Shown piece by piece: positions 43,715 to 52,363 of a stretch of 64,000 nucleotides of DNA. Position numbers and translations under genes: made by a program. Each line of letters opens with the position of its first letter. Position 1 is the first letter of the stretch. The notes below the pieces were generated by a model. The model was not told the origin of the DNA. It saw only the letters and a list, made by a program, of their open reading frames with translations, and did no database searches. The stretch comes from Streptomyces rhizosphaerihabitans (GTDB lineage: Bacteria; Actinomycetota; Actinomycetes; Streptomycetales; Streptomycetaceae), in assembly GCF_025399795.1 (NCBI RefSeq), contig NZ_JAODTZ010000001.1:1-64000 (forward strand), given 5' to 3'.

Positions 43715-44869
43715 ATGGCCTCTTCGGGTTCGTTCCGTCCGCACCGCGTCGTCGTCCTCGCCCTCGACGGTCTGCTCCCCTTCGAGCTGGGTATTCCGCA
43801 GCGCATCTTCGGCAAGGCAAGGGACACCGACGGGCGGTCGCTGTACGAGGTCGTCACCTGCTCGGTCCGGCCGCCCGGCCCGGTCGAGACGGACGCCGAC
43901 TTCGCCGTCCTCGTCGCCAACGGGCCCGAGGCGCTGGCCACCGCCGACACCGTCGTCGTCCCCGCCTCGTACGAACTCGGACCCGTCCAGCAGGAAGGCA
44001 TCCTGACCCCCGAGCTGACCGCCGCCCTCGCGCACATCCGCCCCGGCACCCGCCTCGTCTCCATCTGCACCGGCAGCTACGTCCTCGCCGCCGCCGGATA
44101 TCTCGACGGCCGCCCGGCCACCACGCACTGGATGCACGCCGAGCACTTCCAGCAGCTCTTCCCACAGATCCAGGTCGACGCGGACGTGCTCTTCATCGAC
44201 GACGGCGACGTCCTCACCTCCGCCGGCGTCGCGGCCGGGATCGACCTGTGCCTGCATCTCGTACGCCGCGACCACGGCGCCGCCGTCGCCAACGAGGTGG
44301 CCCGCCGCACCGTCGTACCGCCGCACCGCGACGGCGGGCAGGCGCAGTACATCCAGCGCCCGGTGCCGGAGGCGCAGTCGGCGACCACGACCGCCGCCCG
44401 CGCCTGGGCGCTCGGCCGCCTCCACGAGCCGATCCAGCTGCGCGACATGGCCGAGCAGGAGTCCATGTCGGTCCGCACCTTCACCCGGCGCTTCCGCGAG
44501 GAGGTCGGTGTCAGCCCGGGCCAGTGGCTCACCCGGCAGCGCGTCGAACACGCCCGCCATCTCCTGGAGTCCAGCGACCTGTCCATCGACCATGTGGCCC
44601 GCGACGCCGGCTTCGGCACCGCCCAGTCGATGCGCCAGCACCTCCAGACGACCCTCGGCGTCACCCCGACCACCTACCGGCGCACCTTCAGGTCGGGCGC
44701 CGGGATCGACGTGGCCGACAGGACTGGCGGGACCGGAGGAACCGATGGACCGAATGGGTCCGATGGGGCCGATGGAGTCGGTGGGTGCGAAGGAGTCGGC
44801 GGGTGCGAAGGAGCTGACGGAATCGGCGGAGCCGGGAGCGGGAACTCCTTCGCCGTCTCGCGGACATGA
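43715..44869 (+). CDS. GlxA-type AraC-family regulator (DJ-1/PfpI domain plus AraC HTH)
   Basis: The 384-aa protein has an N-terminal GATase1/DJ-1-like domain (HRVVVLALDGLLPFELGIPQRIF, VSICTGSYVLAAAG with the nucleophile-elbow Cys) and a C-terminal AraC DNA-binding domain (LHEPIQLRDMAEQESMSVRTFTRRF and HVARDAGFGTAQSMRQHLQ). Residues after ~330 are a Gly/Asp repeat tail (GGTDGPNGSDGADGVGGCEG). It is divergent from the MFS gene. Confidence 0.9.
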   Translation: MASSGSFRPHRVVVLALDGLLPFELGIPQRIFGKARDTDGRSLYEVVTCSVRPPGPVETDADFAVLVANGPEALATADTVVVPASYELGPVQQEGILTPELTAALAHIRPGTRLVSICTGSYVLAAAGYLDGRPATTHWMHAEHFQQLFPQIQVDADVLFIDDGDVLTSAGVAAGIDLCLHLVRRDHGAAVANEVARRTVVPPHRDGGQAQYIQRPVPEAQSATTTAARAWALGRLHEPIQLRDMAEQESMSVRTFTRRFREEVGVSPGQWLTRQRVEHARHLLESSDLSIDHVARDAGFGTAQSMRQHLQTTLGVTPTTYRRTFRSGAGIDVADRTGGTGGTDGPNGSDGADGVGGCEGVGGCEGADGIGGAGSGNSFAVSRT

Positions 44870-44885
44870 CGCCTCCGCCACCGCC

Positions 44886-45935
44886 CTAGAACGTCAGCAC
44901 CGCCCTCGCCACCTTCCCCGCGTGCGCGTCCTCGGCCGCCCGCTCGAAGTCCTCGACCGGGTACGTCGCCGTCACCAACTCGTCCAGGAGCAACCGGCCT
45001 TCGCGGTACAGCTCGGCGTACAGGGCGATGTCCCGCTGGGGGCGGGACGAGCCGTAGCGGCAGCCGAGGATGGACTTGTCGAGGTACATCGAGGAGACGA
45101 GGAAGGAGGCCTCGGCCGTCGCCGGGGGCACGCCGAGAAGGACCGCCTGACCGTGCCGGTCGAGCAAGTCGATCGCCTGACGGATGAGTTCGACTCGTCC
45201 GACGCATTCGAAGGCGTGCCGGGCGCCGGTGGGGAGGATGCCCTTCACCCCGTCCGTCGAGGTCAGGAAGTGCGTCGCGCCGAACTGGCGGGCCACGGCC
45301 TCCTTGGCCGGATTGGAGTCGACGGCGACGATCCGCAGGGCGCCCGCGAGCCGCGCGCCCTGGATGACGTTGAGACCGATGCCGCCGGTGCCGATGACGA
45401 GGACGGTGTCGCCCCGGTCGACCCGGGCCCGGTTCAGGACCGCTCCGACGCCCGTGAGGACCCCGCAGCCGATCAGCGCGGCGGACGTCAGTGGGATGTC
45501 CTTCGGGATCCGGACCGCCTGCACCGCCTTCACCACCGTGTGTTCCGCGAAGGCCGAGTTGGAGGCGAACTGGTAGAGCGGCTCCCCGGACCGCGTGAAC
45601 GGCCGCTGCGGCATGCCGATCGCCTTGCGGCACATCGTGGGCCGCCCCCGGTCGCACTCGGCGCAGGTCCCGCAGTTGGCGAGTGTGGACAGGGCCACAT
45701 GGTCGCCGGGCTCGACATGGATGACGCCCGCACCCACGGCCTCCACCACGCCCGCACCCTCATGGCCGAGCACCACAGGAACGGGGAAGGGTATGGTCCC
45801 GTCCACCACGGAGAGATCACTGTGGCAGAGCCCCGCCGCGGAGATCGCCACCCGGACCTCTCCGGGTCCTGGGTCCCGTATCTCCAGATCGTCCACGACC
45901 TGGGTCCGCTTCCCGTCGAAGATCACGCCTCGCAT
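44886..45935 (-). CDS. Zinc-dependent medium-chain alcohol dehydrogenase
   Basis: The 349-aa MDR protein has the catalytic-zinc ligands in GLCHSDLSVVDG and GHEGAGVVEAVG, the structural-zinc cysteines CGTCAECDRGRPTMC, and the NAD-binding VIGTGGIGLNVIQGARLAGALRIVAVD. It oxidises an alcohol to an aldehyde. GAGGGGAG precedes the ATG. It is convergent with the AraC gene and 200 bp downstream of the ACAD gene; a repeat block lies between them. Confidence 0.9.
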   Translation of the reverse strand: MRGVIFDGKRTQVVDDLEIRDPGPGEVRVAISAAGLCHSDLSVVDGTIPFPVPVVLGHEGAGVVEAVGAGVIHVEPGDHVALSTLANCGTCAECDRGRPTMCRKAIGMPQRPFTRSGEPLYQFASNSAFAEHTVVKAVQAVRIPKDIPLTSAALIGCGVLTGVGAVLNRARVDRGDTVLVIGTGGIGLNVIQGARLAGALRIVAVDSNPAKEAVARQFGATHFLTSTDGVKGILPTGARHAFECVGRVELIRQAIDLLDRHGQAVLLGVPPATAEASFLVSSMYLDKSILGCRYGSSRPQRDIALYAELYREGRLLLDELVTATYPVEDFERAAEDAHAGKVARAVLTF

Positions 45936-45954
45936 CGCGCCAGCTCCCCTCTTC

Positions 45955-46130
45955 CCGGGCCACCCCGGGCTGTTCCTGGGCCGTACCGGGCAGTTGCTGA
46001 GCCGACCGGGCCGTACCGGTCCCTTCCGGACCTTTCTTGGGCTGTACCGAACTGTCCTGCACCCTGTCGGACCGTTCCTGGGCCCTACCGGGGCCATAGC
46101 GGGGTCGTGCCGGACCGTACCCGGGCGGGT
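45955..46130. repeat. Degenerate ~20-bp repeats between ADH and ACAD genes
   Basis: The block is built of CTGGGCCGTACCGGGC-like units repeated about eight times with variation. No gene, operator or terminator hairpin can be separated from it. Confidence 0.6.
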
Positions 46131-46135
46131 CGCGG

Positions 46136-47527
46136 CTAGCCCCGGGGTTCCTTCGGCAGGCCGAGCGTTCGCTCGGCGATGATCGTGCGCTGGATCTCGT
46201 CCGAGCCGCCGTAGATCGTGTCGGCCCGGCTGAAGAGGAACAGATGCTGGGCGGCGTCCAGTTCGTACGGCAGCGCAGCCGACCAGTCCGCCGGGCCCAC
46301 CGCCGCGCCCGCCCCCCGCACCTGCATCGCCAGCTCACCGAGCCGCCGATGCCAGCCGCCCCACAGCAACTTCGCCACGCTCGGCGCGCCCGCATCCGCC
46401 AGGCTCTCCGAACTGCCCAGTGTGCGCAGGGCGTTCCACCGCATCGTGCGCAACTCGGCCCACAACCGCACAAGTCGGTCGCGTACCACGGGATCCATGG
46501 CCGCTCCCGTCGCGACGGCAGTCCGCAGCACGCGCCCCAACTCCTCGGCGAATCCGATCTGCTGGGCGAGCGTGGAGACCCCGCGCTCGAATCCGAGCAG
46601 GCTCATGGCGACCCGCCAGCCGTTCCCCTCGCCGCCGACCACGTGCTCGGCCCGCGCCACCGCCCCGTCGAAGAACACCTCGTTGAACTCGCTCGTGCCG
46701 GTCAGCTGGCGGATCGGACGGACCTCTACGCGGCCCGGCTGGTCCATGGGGACGAGAAGAAACGACAGGCCGTGGTGGCGGGTGGACCCCGGCTCGGTAC
46801 GGGCCAGTACGAAGCACCAATCCGCCTCGTGGGCGAGCGAGGTCCAGATCTTCTGCCCCGTGACCCGGAACACCCCTGCCGGAGCAGCCTCCGTGTCCCG
46901 TACGGCAGTTGCCCCTACGGCAGACGCCCCTGCATCAACCGCCGGTACGGCAGTTGTCCCAAGCGCAGACGCCCCTGCATCAACCGCCGGTACGGCAGTT
47001 GTCCCAAGCGCAGACGCCCCCGCATCAACCGCCGGTACGGCAGTTGTCCCAAGCGCAGACGCCCCCGCATCAACCGCCGGTACGGCACTCGCCCCCACGG
47101 GAGTCCCCTCTCCGAGAGGCGTCCGTAAGGCAGTCGTCCGGATACCCGCCAGGTCCGAGCCCGCGCCGGGTTCGCTGTACCCCTGGCACCACAGCTCCCG
47201 GCCCTGGGCGATCGGCGGCAGGAAGCGGCGCTTCTGTTCCGGCGTCCCGTGCGCGACGAGCGTCGGAGCCAGCAGGTTCTCGCCGATGTGCCCGGACCGG
47301 GCGGGCGCCTTCGAGCGCGCGTACTCCTCGGCCCACACGACCTGTCGGGTCAGGTCCGCACGCCGGTTCCCGTACCCTCCCTCGTCCCAGCCGAGTCCGA
47401 TCCAGCCGCCCCGCCCGAGTTCCCGCTCCCAGTCACGGCGCGCGGGCGCGCCGACCAGGTGCTCCCGCAGCCAGGCCCGCGCCTCGCGCCGGAAGACCTC
47501 GTCCTGCGGACCGAATGCGAAATCCAC
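46136..47527 (-). CDS. Acyl-CoA dehydrogenase with a tandem-repeat insertion
   Basis: The 463-aa ACAD has VDFAFGPQDEVFRREARAWLREHL, WCQGYSEPGAGSDLAGIRTTA, VTGQKIWTSLAHEADWCFVLART and SRADTIYGGSDEIQRTIIAERTLGLP. Between DLAGIRTTA and VTGQKIWTS relatives have ~10 residues; here ~80 extra residues include four 15-aa VPAVDAGASALGTTA copies. The insertion is in the beta-hairpin of the middle domain, so the fold can survive. GTG at 47527 is chosen because GGAGGAG lies just before it. It is probably cotranscribed with the SDR at 48600. Confidence 0.88.
   Translation of the reverse strand: MDFAFGPQDEVFRREARAWLREHLVGAPARRDWERELGRGGWIGLGWDEGGYGNRRADLTRQVVWAEEYARSKAPARSGHIGENLLAPTLVAHGTPEQKRRFLPPIAQGRELWCQGYSEPGAGSDLAGIRTTALRTPLGEGTPVGASAVPAVDAGASALGTTAVPAVDAGASALGTTAVPAVDAGASALGTTAVPAVDAGASAVGATAVRDTEAAPAGVFRVTGQKIWTSLAHEADWCFVLARTEPGSTRHHGLSFLLVPMDQPGRVEVRPIRQLTGTSEFNEVFFDGAVARAEHVVGGEGNGWRVAMSLLGFERGVSTLAQQIGFAEELGRVLRTAVATGAAMDPVVRDRLVRLWAELRTMRWNALRTLGSSESLADAGAPSVAKLLWGGWHRRLGELAMQVRGAGAAVGPADWSAALPYELDAAQHLFLFSRADTIYGGSDEIQRTIIAERTLGLPKEPRG
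46921..47100. repeat. 45-bp tandem repeat inside the ACAD gene
   Basis: Exact or near-exact copies begin at 46921, 46966, 47011 and 47056, with a partial copy before them. The unit is 45 bp (15 codons), so frame is always kept. Confidence 0.95.
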
Positions 47528-47559
47528 GCGCTCTCCTCCCACCGGAACCGACGACGGAC

Positions 47560-47682
47560 TCACGAGACGGACTCATGAGACGAAGTCACGAGACGGACCG
47601 CACGACACGGACCTCACGACACGGACCTCACGAGACGAAGTCGGACGGACTCACGACACGGACCATGCGACAAACTCATGCC
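47560..47682. repeat. Short CACGAGACGGA-like repeats between ACAD and SDR genes
   Basis: About eight degenerate copies of ACGGACTCACGAGACG fill the 161-bp gap between the SDR stop (47689) and the ACAD start (47527). No operator is present, which is compatible with one transcript. Confidence 0.7.
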
Positions 47683-47688
47683 CCGGCC

Positions 47689-48600
47689 TCACGCGTTGGG
47701 GCGCGTCTTCTCCGCCGCCGCCCGCGCCATCGCCTCCAGTTGCTCCAGCAGCGGCATCGGATCGACGCCGACGGTCCCGGGCAGGAAGTCGGCGATCTTC
47801 TCCGGGGTCCAGGCACCCTCGGCGTATCCGGCGCGCAGTTCGCGGGGCTGGGCCCATACGGCGATCTTGGGGCCGGCGATCGTGTAGACCTGCCCGGTGA
47901 TGCGTTCCTCGCGGGCCCGGTCCGACAGCAGGTAGACCACGAGGGCGGCCACGTCCTCCGGTTCGCCGATCTCCTTCAGCTCCATGGGTACGTTCGCCGA
48001 CATGCGGGTACGGGCGACGGGCGCGACCGCGTTCGCGGTGACTCCGTACTTGTGCAGTCCGAGGGCCGCGCTGCGCACCAGCGAGATGATTCCGCCCTTC
48101 GCCGCGCTGTAGTTGGCCTGCGCGACCGATCCCTGGTGATTGCCGCTGGTGAAGCCGATCAGCGTGCCCGAGCCCTGTCTGCGCATCACCGCCGAGGCGG
48201 CCCGGAAGAGCGTGAACGTGCCCTTGAGGTGGGTGGCGACCACCGGGTCCCACTCCTGCTCGGACATGTTGAAGAGCATCCGCTCGCGCAGGATCCCGGC
48301 CACGCACACCACTCCGTCGATCCGCCCGTACGACGCGAGCGCGGTGTCGACGACGTGCTGCCCGCCCGCCATCGTCGAGATGTCGTCGGCCACCGCGACC
48401 GCTTCCCCGCCGGCCGCCTCGATCTCCTTGACGACCGTGTCGGCGACCGAACTCGTGGGCTCGGCGCCCTCGACGGACACGCCGTAGTCGTTGACGACGA
48501 CGCGCGCGCCCTCGGCCGCCGCGGCGAGGGCGACCGCCCGGCCTATCCCCCGCCCCGCGCCCGTGACGGCGATGACCTTGCCCGCCAAGAAGTTCCCCAC
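47689..48600 (-). CDS. Long-type short-chain dehydrogenase (3-hydroxyacyl-CoA dehydrogenase-like)
   Basis: The 303-aa protein has VTGAGRGIGRAVALAAAAEGARVVVNDYG, VCVAGILRERMLFNMSEQEWDPVVATHLKGTF, GFTSGNHQGSVAQANYSAAKGGIISL (catalytic Tyr/Lys) and a C-terminal extension after GQVYTIAGPKIAVWAQ. NDYG with the extension resembles the dehydrogenase unit of multifunctional peroxisomal-type beta-oxidation proteins. A GTG start follows GAAGGGG. Operator site 14 lies 23 bp upstream. Confidence 0.9.
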   Translation of the reverse strand: MGNFLAGKVIAVTGAGRGIGRAVALAAAAEGARVVVNDYGVSVEGAEPTSSVADTVVKEIEAAGGEAVAVADDISTMAGGQHVVDTALASYGRIDGVVCVAGILRERMLFNMSEQEWDPVVATHLKGTFTLFRAASAVMRRQGSGTLIGFTSGNHQGSVAQANYSAAKGGIISLVRSAALGLHKYGVTANAVAPVARTRMSANVPMELKEIGEPEDVAALVVYLLSDRAREERITGQVYTIAGPKIAVWAQPRELRAGYAEGAWTPEKIADFLPGTVGVDPMPLLEQLEAMARAAAEKTRPNA

Positions 48601-48622
48601 TCCCGGCCCCTTCCCGCAGTTT

Positions 48623-48637
48623 CTGACGGTCCGTTAG
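48623..48637. promoter_or_regulatory. CTGAC-N5-GTTAG operator (site 14)
   Basis: CTGAC / GGTCC / GTTAG has one mismatch. A further half-site GTCAGAT begins at 48661, before the divergent cyclase gene; its left half is not conserved. Confidence 0.55.
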
Positions 48638-48695
48638 ATTCAACTCGGATTCTACGACCCGTCAGATACCTGGAGACAAGCCCCGGGGAGGACTC

Positions 48696-49631
48696 ATGTC
48701 GCCGACGACGCTCCATCCGGAGTTCCACGAGATCGCCAAGCGGGTGAACAACTGGGGGCGCTGGGGGGCCGACGACGAGATCGGAACGCTGAACCTCGTC
48801 ACCGACGAGGTGGTGCGGGAGGCCGCCGCGACCGTACGGACCGGGCGCCGCGTGCCGCTCGCCCTCCCTCTCCAACAGGACGGCGTGCAGACCGGAATGA
48901 TCCCGGGGCGAGTCAATCCGCTGCACGCCATGGTGCAGATCAACCAGGAGATCTTCGGCCCCGGGACGGTGGCGTGCAGCGACGACGCCGTGACCATGGG
49001 CCTCCAGGCGGGCACCCACTGGGACGCGCTGACCCATGTCTCCCACTCCGGCAAGCTCTACAACGGCCGTCCCGCCTCCACCGTCACCCCGCACGGCGGC
49101 GCCGAGTTCAGCGGGATCGACAAACCGCGGCACATCGTCTCCCGCGGTGTCCTGCTCGACGTGGCGCGGGCCCGCGGCGAACACCGACTCGCGGGCGGGC
49201 ACGCGGTCACCCCCGAAGACCTTGAGGCGGCCGAGGAGTTGGCGGGCACGCGGGTGCGGGCGGGCGACATCGTGCTCGTACGGACAGGGCAGATCCAGGT
49301 GTACCTGGCGGGCGACAAGCACGGGTACGGGTATCCGTCGCCGGGCCTGTCGGTGCGCACCCCGGAGTGGTTCCACGCGCGCGATGTCGCGGCGGTCGCC
49401 AACGACACCCTGACCTTCGAGATCTTCCCGCCCGAGATCGAGGACCTGTGGCTGCCCGTGCACGCACTCGATCTGGTCGAAATGGGGATGATGCAGGGCC
49501 AGAACTGGAATCTCGAAGAGTTGTCCACAGCCTGTGGACAAGAAGGCCGCTACGCCTTCCTGCTGTCGGCCATGCCGGAACCCTTCGTCGGCGGCACCGG
49601 CACACCGGTGGCACCCGTGGCACTTCTCTGA
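48696..49631 (+). CDS. Cyclase-family protein (kynurenine formamidase-like metal hydrolase)
   Basis: The 311-aa protein has the metal site GLQAGTHWDALTHVSH (HxxxD...H) and the typical N-terminus RVNNWGRWGADDEIGTLNLVT, then PPEIEDLWLPVHALDLVEMGMMQGQNW. Family members hydrolyse cyclic amides or lactones or open polyketide/isatin-type rings. GGGGAGG precedes the ATG. It is divergent from the SDR gene and shares the 95-bp gap containing operator site 14. It could be the ring-opening hydrolase of the pathway. Confidence 0.86.
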   Translation: MSPTTLHPEFHEIAKRVNNWGRWGADDEIGTLNLVTDEVVREAAATVRTGRRVPLALPLQQDGVQTGMIPGRVNPLHAMVQINQEIFGPGTVACSDDAVTMGLQAGTHWDALTHVSHSGKLYNGRPASTVTPHGGAEFSGIDKPRHIVSRGVLLDVARARGEHRLAGGHAVTPEDLEAAEELAGTRVRAGDIVLVRTGQIQVYLAGDKHGYGYPSPGLSVRTPEWFHARDVAAVANDTLTFEIFPPEIEDLWLPVHALDLVEMGMMQGQNWNLEELSTACGQEGRYAFLLSAMPEPFVGGTGTPVAPVALL

Positions 49632-50202
49632 GGGCCGGCTGGCGGCGCGCCTCCCCCACTCTCGACTGCGCCCGGCCGGGAGGTCCCCCACCTCACCCCG
49701 GGCACGGCACCGCGCGCCGCCATCCGCCTCCGGCGCACCCGCCCTGCCCCCCTGGCCGCAAGGGAGCCGACGCCGAATCACGACCCGCACTCGCCGAGGG
49801 CCCCCGTCACCGGAACCCTCGTCGTCCCCTCGCGGCGAATCGCTGAACACAAGCGTGATCAAACGGACACGCCACGTCAACACCCGATCGGGGATTTACG
49901 GCGTTACACCCTATTTGAGACAGCGCGTACGGAAGCACGGCCCGGCGCATTCGGCCACTACCGCGGCCATGTACAGAGGTTTCGTGCATACATGCACAAA
50001 ACCGAACGCCCGTCGCCCGCGACCTGCCGGACAGAAACGAGGGGGAGGCTCGGCGAACCGCACGGCCGGGAACTCGAACCGTCGGCCCGCGGAGGGTGGC
50101 AGGCGTCGGTGCGTCACACGCACGGGAAGCGCTGGACCGCCTCACGCGGCACGCGCGGGGGAAGCGACCCGAGCCGCCCGGCAGTGGCCGCCGGACCCGC
50201 CG
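49632..50202. other. Geneless 571-bp gap with a 26-bp near-perfect palindrome
   Basis: No coding sequence with believable start and codon bias was found. At 49978-50003 the arms GGTTTCGTGCAT and ATGCACAAAACC are inverted copies with one mismatch, around a central AC, the form of an operator for a dimeric or tetrameric repressor. Relatively AT-rich DNA (49850-49930) beside it may be a promoter region. Confidence 0.5.
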
Positions 50203-50457
50203 CTAGGGGCTGTCGTTCGGATCAGGCTGCGGGGTGCCGACGGTGCCTTGTCGGCTGGGGTGAGCGGGGTGTGGTGCGTGCGGCTGCAAGGCGGAGGAGG
50301 GAGTCGACGCGATGGGGGTCCCCCCGTTCGAGCGAAGCCGGGAGTGGGGAGTCGGCGAGTGACGACAACGCCGCTGGGGGTCCCCCCTGCTCGAAGAGCT
50401 CGGGGGAGTGCGTGCCGGACCCCGCGTCTGCGGCATGATCCAAACGACAGCCCTTAG
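50203..50457. mobile_element. MITE-like element with ~25-bp terminal inverted repeats
   Basis: The left end CTAGGGGCTGTCGTTCGG and the right end (complement CTAAGGGCTGTCGTTTGG) are inverted copies with two mismatches over 18 bp; similarity continues into GGATCA and GC. The ~255-bp interior has no transposase ORF and holds GGGGGTCCCCCC palindromes. It looks like a non-autonomous element of an IS5-like family, inferred from ends only. Its right end supplies the TAA stop of the ATPase gene. Confidence 0.7.
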
Positions 50458-50912
50458 ACCGCCTCGTACGCGAAACCGTCGGCCGAGTACGGGGCATCCG
50501 GCGAGACACCCGAGGCGCAGCGGTCCACCTCGCACCAGATGCGCTTGCCGGCACCCTCCGGATTCCAGCCCCAGCGGTCCGCGAGGCCGTCGACGAGTTC
50601 CAGGCCGCGGCCGTTGGTCTCGTCACCGTCGGCGTGCCGCGGCATCGGTGGCCGGGTGCTGGAGTCGGCCACTTCGAGGCGCACGGTGGCGGCGCCGGCA
50701 CCGCCCGGCAGACAGAGGCGCAGCACGGCCGGACACCCGGTGTGCACCACGGCGTTCGTGACAAGCTCGGAGACGAGCAGGATCAGCGTCTCGGCGAGTG
50801 GTTCATCGGCTTCTATCCCGGACCCCGCGAGCCTCGAACGGGCCCACTGCCGGGCTCGCCCCACCTCTGCGGGGTCGGGCCGGATCTCCAGCTGCACTTG
50901 AAGCACCTGCAC
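50454..50912 (-). CDS. RsbW/HATPase_c-type ATP-binding regulatory protein
   Basis: The 152-aa protein has the Bergerat fold: AETLILLVSELVTNAVVHTG (N box), VRLEVADSS (G1-like) and GRGLELVDGLADRWGW (G2). These are Streptomyces anti-sigma-factor-like kinases. The stop codon (50454-50456) lies inside the MITE terminus, so insertion probably replaced the original C-terminal end. The GTG start at 50912 has GGTGTGAGC before it. A palindrome at 51001 lies upstream. Confidence 0.85.
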   Translation of the reverse strand: MQVLQVQLEIRPDPAEVGRARQWARSRLAGSGIEADEPLAETLILLVSELVTNAVVHTGCPAVLRLCLPGGAGAATVRLEVADSSTRPPMPRHADGDETNGRGLELVDGLADRWGWNPEGAGKRIWCEVDRCASGVSPDAPYSADGFAYEAV

Positions 50913-51000
50913 CGCTCACACCATCCGAACCGGCGGACACATCGCCTCGCGCCTCACAAGGGCCACGATCGTAGCCATTTTCTGCATGGCCAGAACAAGG

Positions 51001-51015
51001 ATCACGGAACGTGAT
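51001..51015. promoter_or_regulatory. ATCACG-GAA-CGTGAT palindrome upstream of the ATPase gene
   Basis: ATCACGGAACGTGAT is a perfect 6-3-6 palindrome with imperfect extension (AAGG/CCTT), 89 bp from the ATPase GTG and 79 bp from the small ORF at 51094. It is a candidate operator for one or both. Confidence 0.5.
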
Positions 51016-51093
51016 TCCCTTGCGAGACAGCATGGTTGACGTACAGTCACCCCAACAAGCGCTTCGGGCATATTCCAGCGCGAAGGAGTACGC

Positions 51094-51282
51094 GTGCGGC
51101 ATACTGTGCGACGCTCGCCACGGGGAGTCGAACAGGCAGGTACGGGGGCCCGCCCTGCCGTACGAGCGGCACGCATCGCCGGGTTCGGCGCGGCCTCGGG
51201 GGCAACACCGGGATGGCTCAGCCTCAGAACCACTCGCATCCCACACAAGGTACCGGAGCCCGGCGCCGACTCCAGGCCGTGA
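51094..51282 (+). CDS. Possible small protein
   Basis: The 62-aa ORF (MRHTVRRSPRGVEQ...) has a strong GAAGGAG five bases before its GTG and lies divergent from the ATPase gene. The product is basic with no motif I recognise. The 479-bp gap 50913-51391 otherwise has no gene. Arg/Gly-rich spurious ORFs are common at this GC content, so this is weak. Confidence 0.3.
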   Translation: MRHTVRRSPRGVEQAGTGARPAVRAARIAGFGAASGATPGWLSLRTTRIPHKVPEPGADSRP

Positions 51283-51391
51283 CAAGTCACGCCTAGGACA
51301 CAACCCGGTCTCAACGCTCCGCGATTCCGGTCTGCCACGATCCGTGACATCCGCCCGCGTTCCTCCCGCGGCACCACGGGGCAGCGGCCCG

Positions 51392-52354
51392 TTACACCGT
51401 CCCGGCCACCAAGTCGTCCGCCAACTCCTCCTCGCCCTGTGTAGCTTCACCCGCACGGTGCGTCCGGATCCATGCCCTCTTCAGGTGCAGATGGACGTCG
51501 GACTCCCAGGTGAAGCCCATGCCGCCATGCACCTGGAGACAGTCGCGGGCGCCGCGCACTGCGGCCTCGTCCGCGAGCAGGCGGGCCGCCGCGATGTCCA
51601 CCGGGTCGGCGGTGACCGAGGCGGCGTAGACGGCCGCGCGGGCCACCTCGACCCGCACGAGCATGCCCGCACACAGATGCTGCACCGCCTGGAAGGCCCC
51701 GATCGGCTGCCCGAACTGCTCGCGCGTCCGGGCGTGTTGCACGGCCGTCTCGCAGGTCCGGGCCGCGCTGCCGAGCTGCTCGGCGGCGGTGAGGAGCGAC
51801 GCGAGAAGCGTGTCCGGCGGCCAGGGCGCCCGGAGTTCGCCGCCCCCGGGCCGCCGGTCGGTGGAGGCGGGCAGCCGGTGCAGGGGGGTCAGCGGGTCCA
51901 CCGAGGCCAGCGGCTCGGCTCCGGCGGCGTTCCCGCGGACGACGTCGGCCTCGTCCAGCCATTCCACGAGCCCTGCGCCGACGGACGTGACGACCACCTC
52001 TCCGGTGGCCGCACCGGCCACGGCGCCCGCGGCGAGATGCGTGGCGATCAGCGGGCCCGGCAGCAGCACCCGTCCCGCCTCCTCGAAGGCGAGCACGGCC
52101 TCCGGGAGTCCCTGGCCGACACCGCCCTCGGCCTCGGCCAGGCGCAGCGCGAAGAACCCCGCCGCACCGAGCTCGCGCCACAGCCTCCGGTCGAGGACCT
52201 GCCCGCCCTCCGGGTGCTTCCCGTCCGTCGCCCCGCCCCGCCGCTCCGCCCGGCCGAGGGCCGCGCGCAGCTCCTCCCGTCCGAACCGGCCCTCCAGCAG
52301 CTCCCTGATCCCCTGCCGCAAAGCCCTTTGATCATCCGTGAGCCGGAAGTCCAC
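51392..52354 (-). CDS. Acyl-CoA dehydrogenase, short subunit of a likely heteromer
   Basis: The 320-aa protein is shorter than usual ACADs (~380). It has LTDDQRALRQGIRELLEGRFG, LAEAEGGVGQGLPEAVLAFEEAGRVLLPGPL, TREQFGQPIGAFQAVQHLCA and CLQVHGGMGFTWESDVHLHLKRA, but the middle beta-domain is much reduced. Short-plus-normal ACAD pairs form alpha2beta2 enzymes in steroid degraders. It starts 10 bp after the ACAD at 52364 with GGGGAGG in between. Confidence 0.87.
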   Translation of the reverse strand: MDFRLTDDQRALRQGIRELLEGRFGREELRAALGRAERRGGATDGKHPEGGQVLDRRLWRELGAAGFFALRLAEAEGGVGQGLPEAVLAFEEAGRVLLPGPLIATHLAAGAVAGAATGEVVVTSVGAGLVEWLDEADVVRGNAAGAEPLASVDPLTPLHRLPASTDRRPGGGELRAPWPPDTLLASLLTAAEQLGSAARTCETAVQHARTREQFGQPIGAFQAVQHLCAGMLVRVEVARAAVYAASVTADPVDIAAARLLADEAAVRGARDCLQVHGGMGFTWESDVHLHLKRAWIRTHRAGEATQGEEELADDLVAGTV

Positions 52355-52363
52355 TTTTCGAAC

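Noticed and set aside
48646..48665. Second CTGAC-N5-GTCAG site before the cyclase gene
   Set aside because: Only the right half GTCAG is kept (48661-48665); the left half has three of five bases wrong.
50041..50110. Possible tRNA on the minus strand (GGTTCGAGTTCCC looks like a T-arm)
   Set aside because: No acceptor stem, anticodon arm or D-arm can be folded around it.
49911..50123. 70-aa minus-strand ORF in the 49.6-50.2 kb gap
   Set aside because: No ribosome binding site or similarity that I can recognise, Arg/Pro-rich composition.
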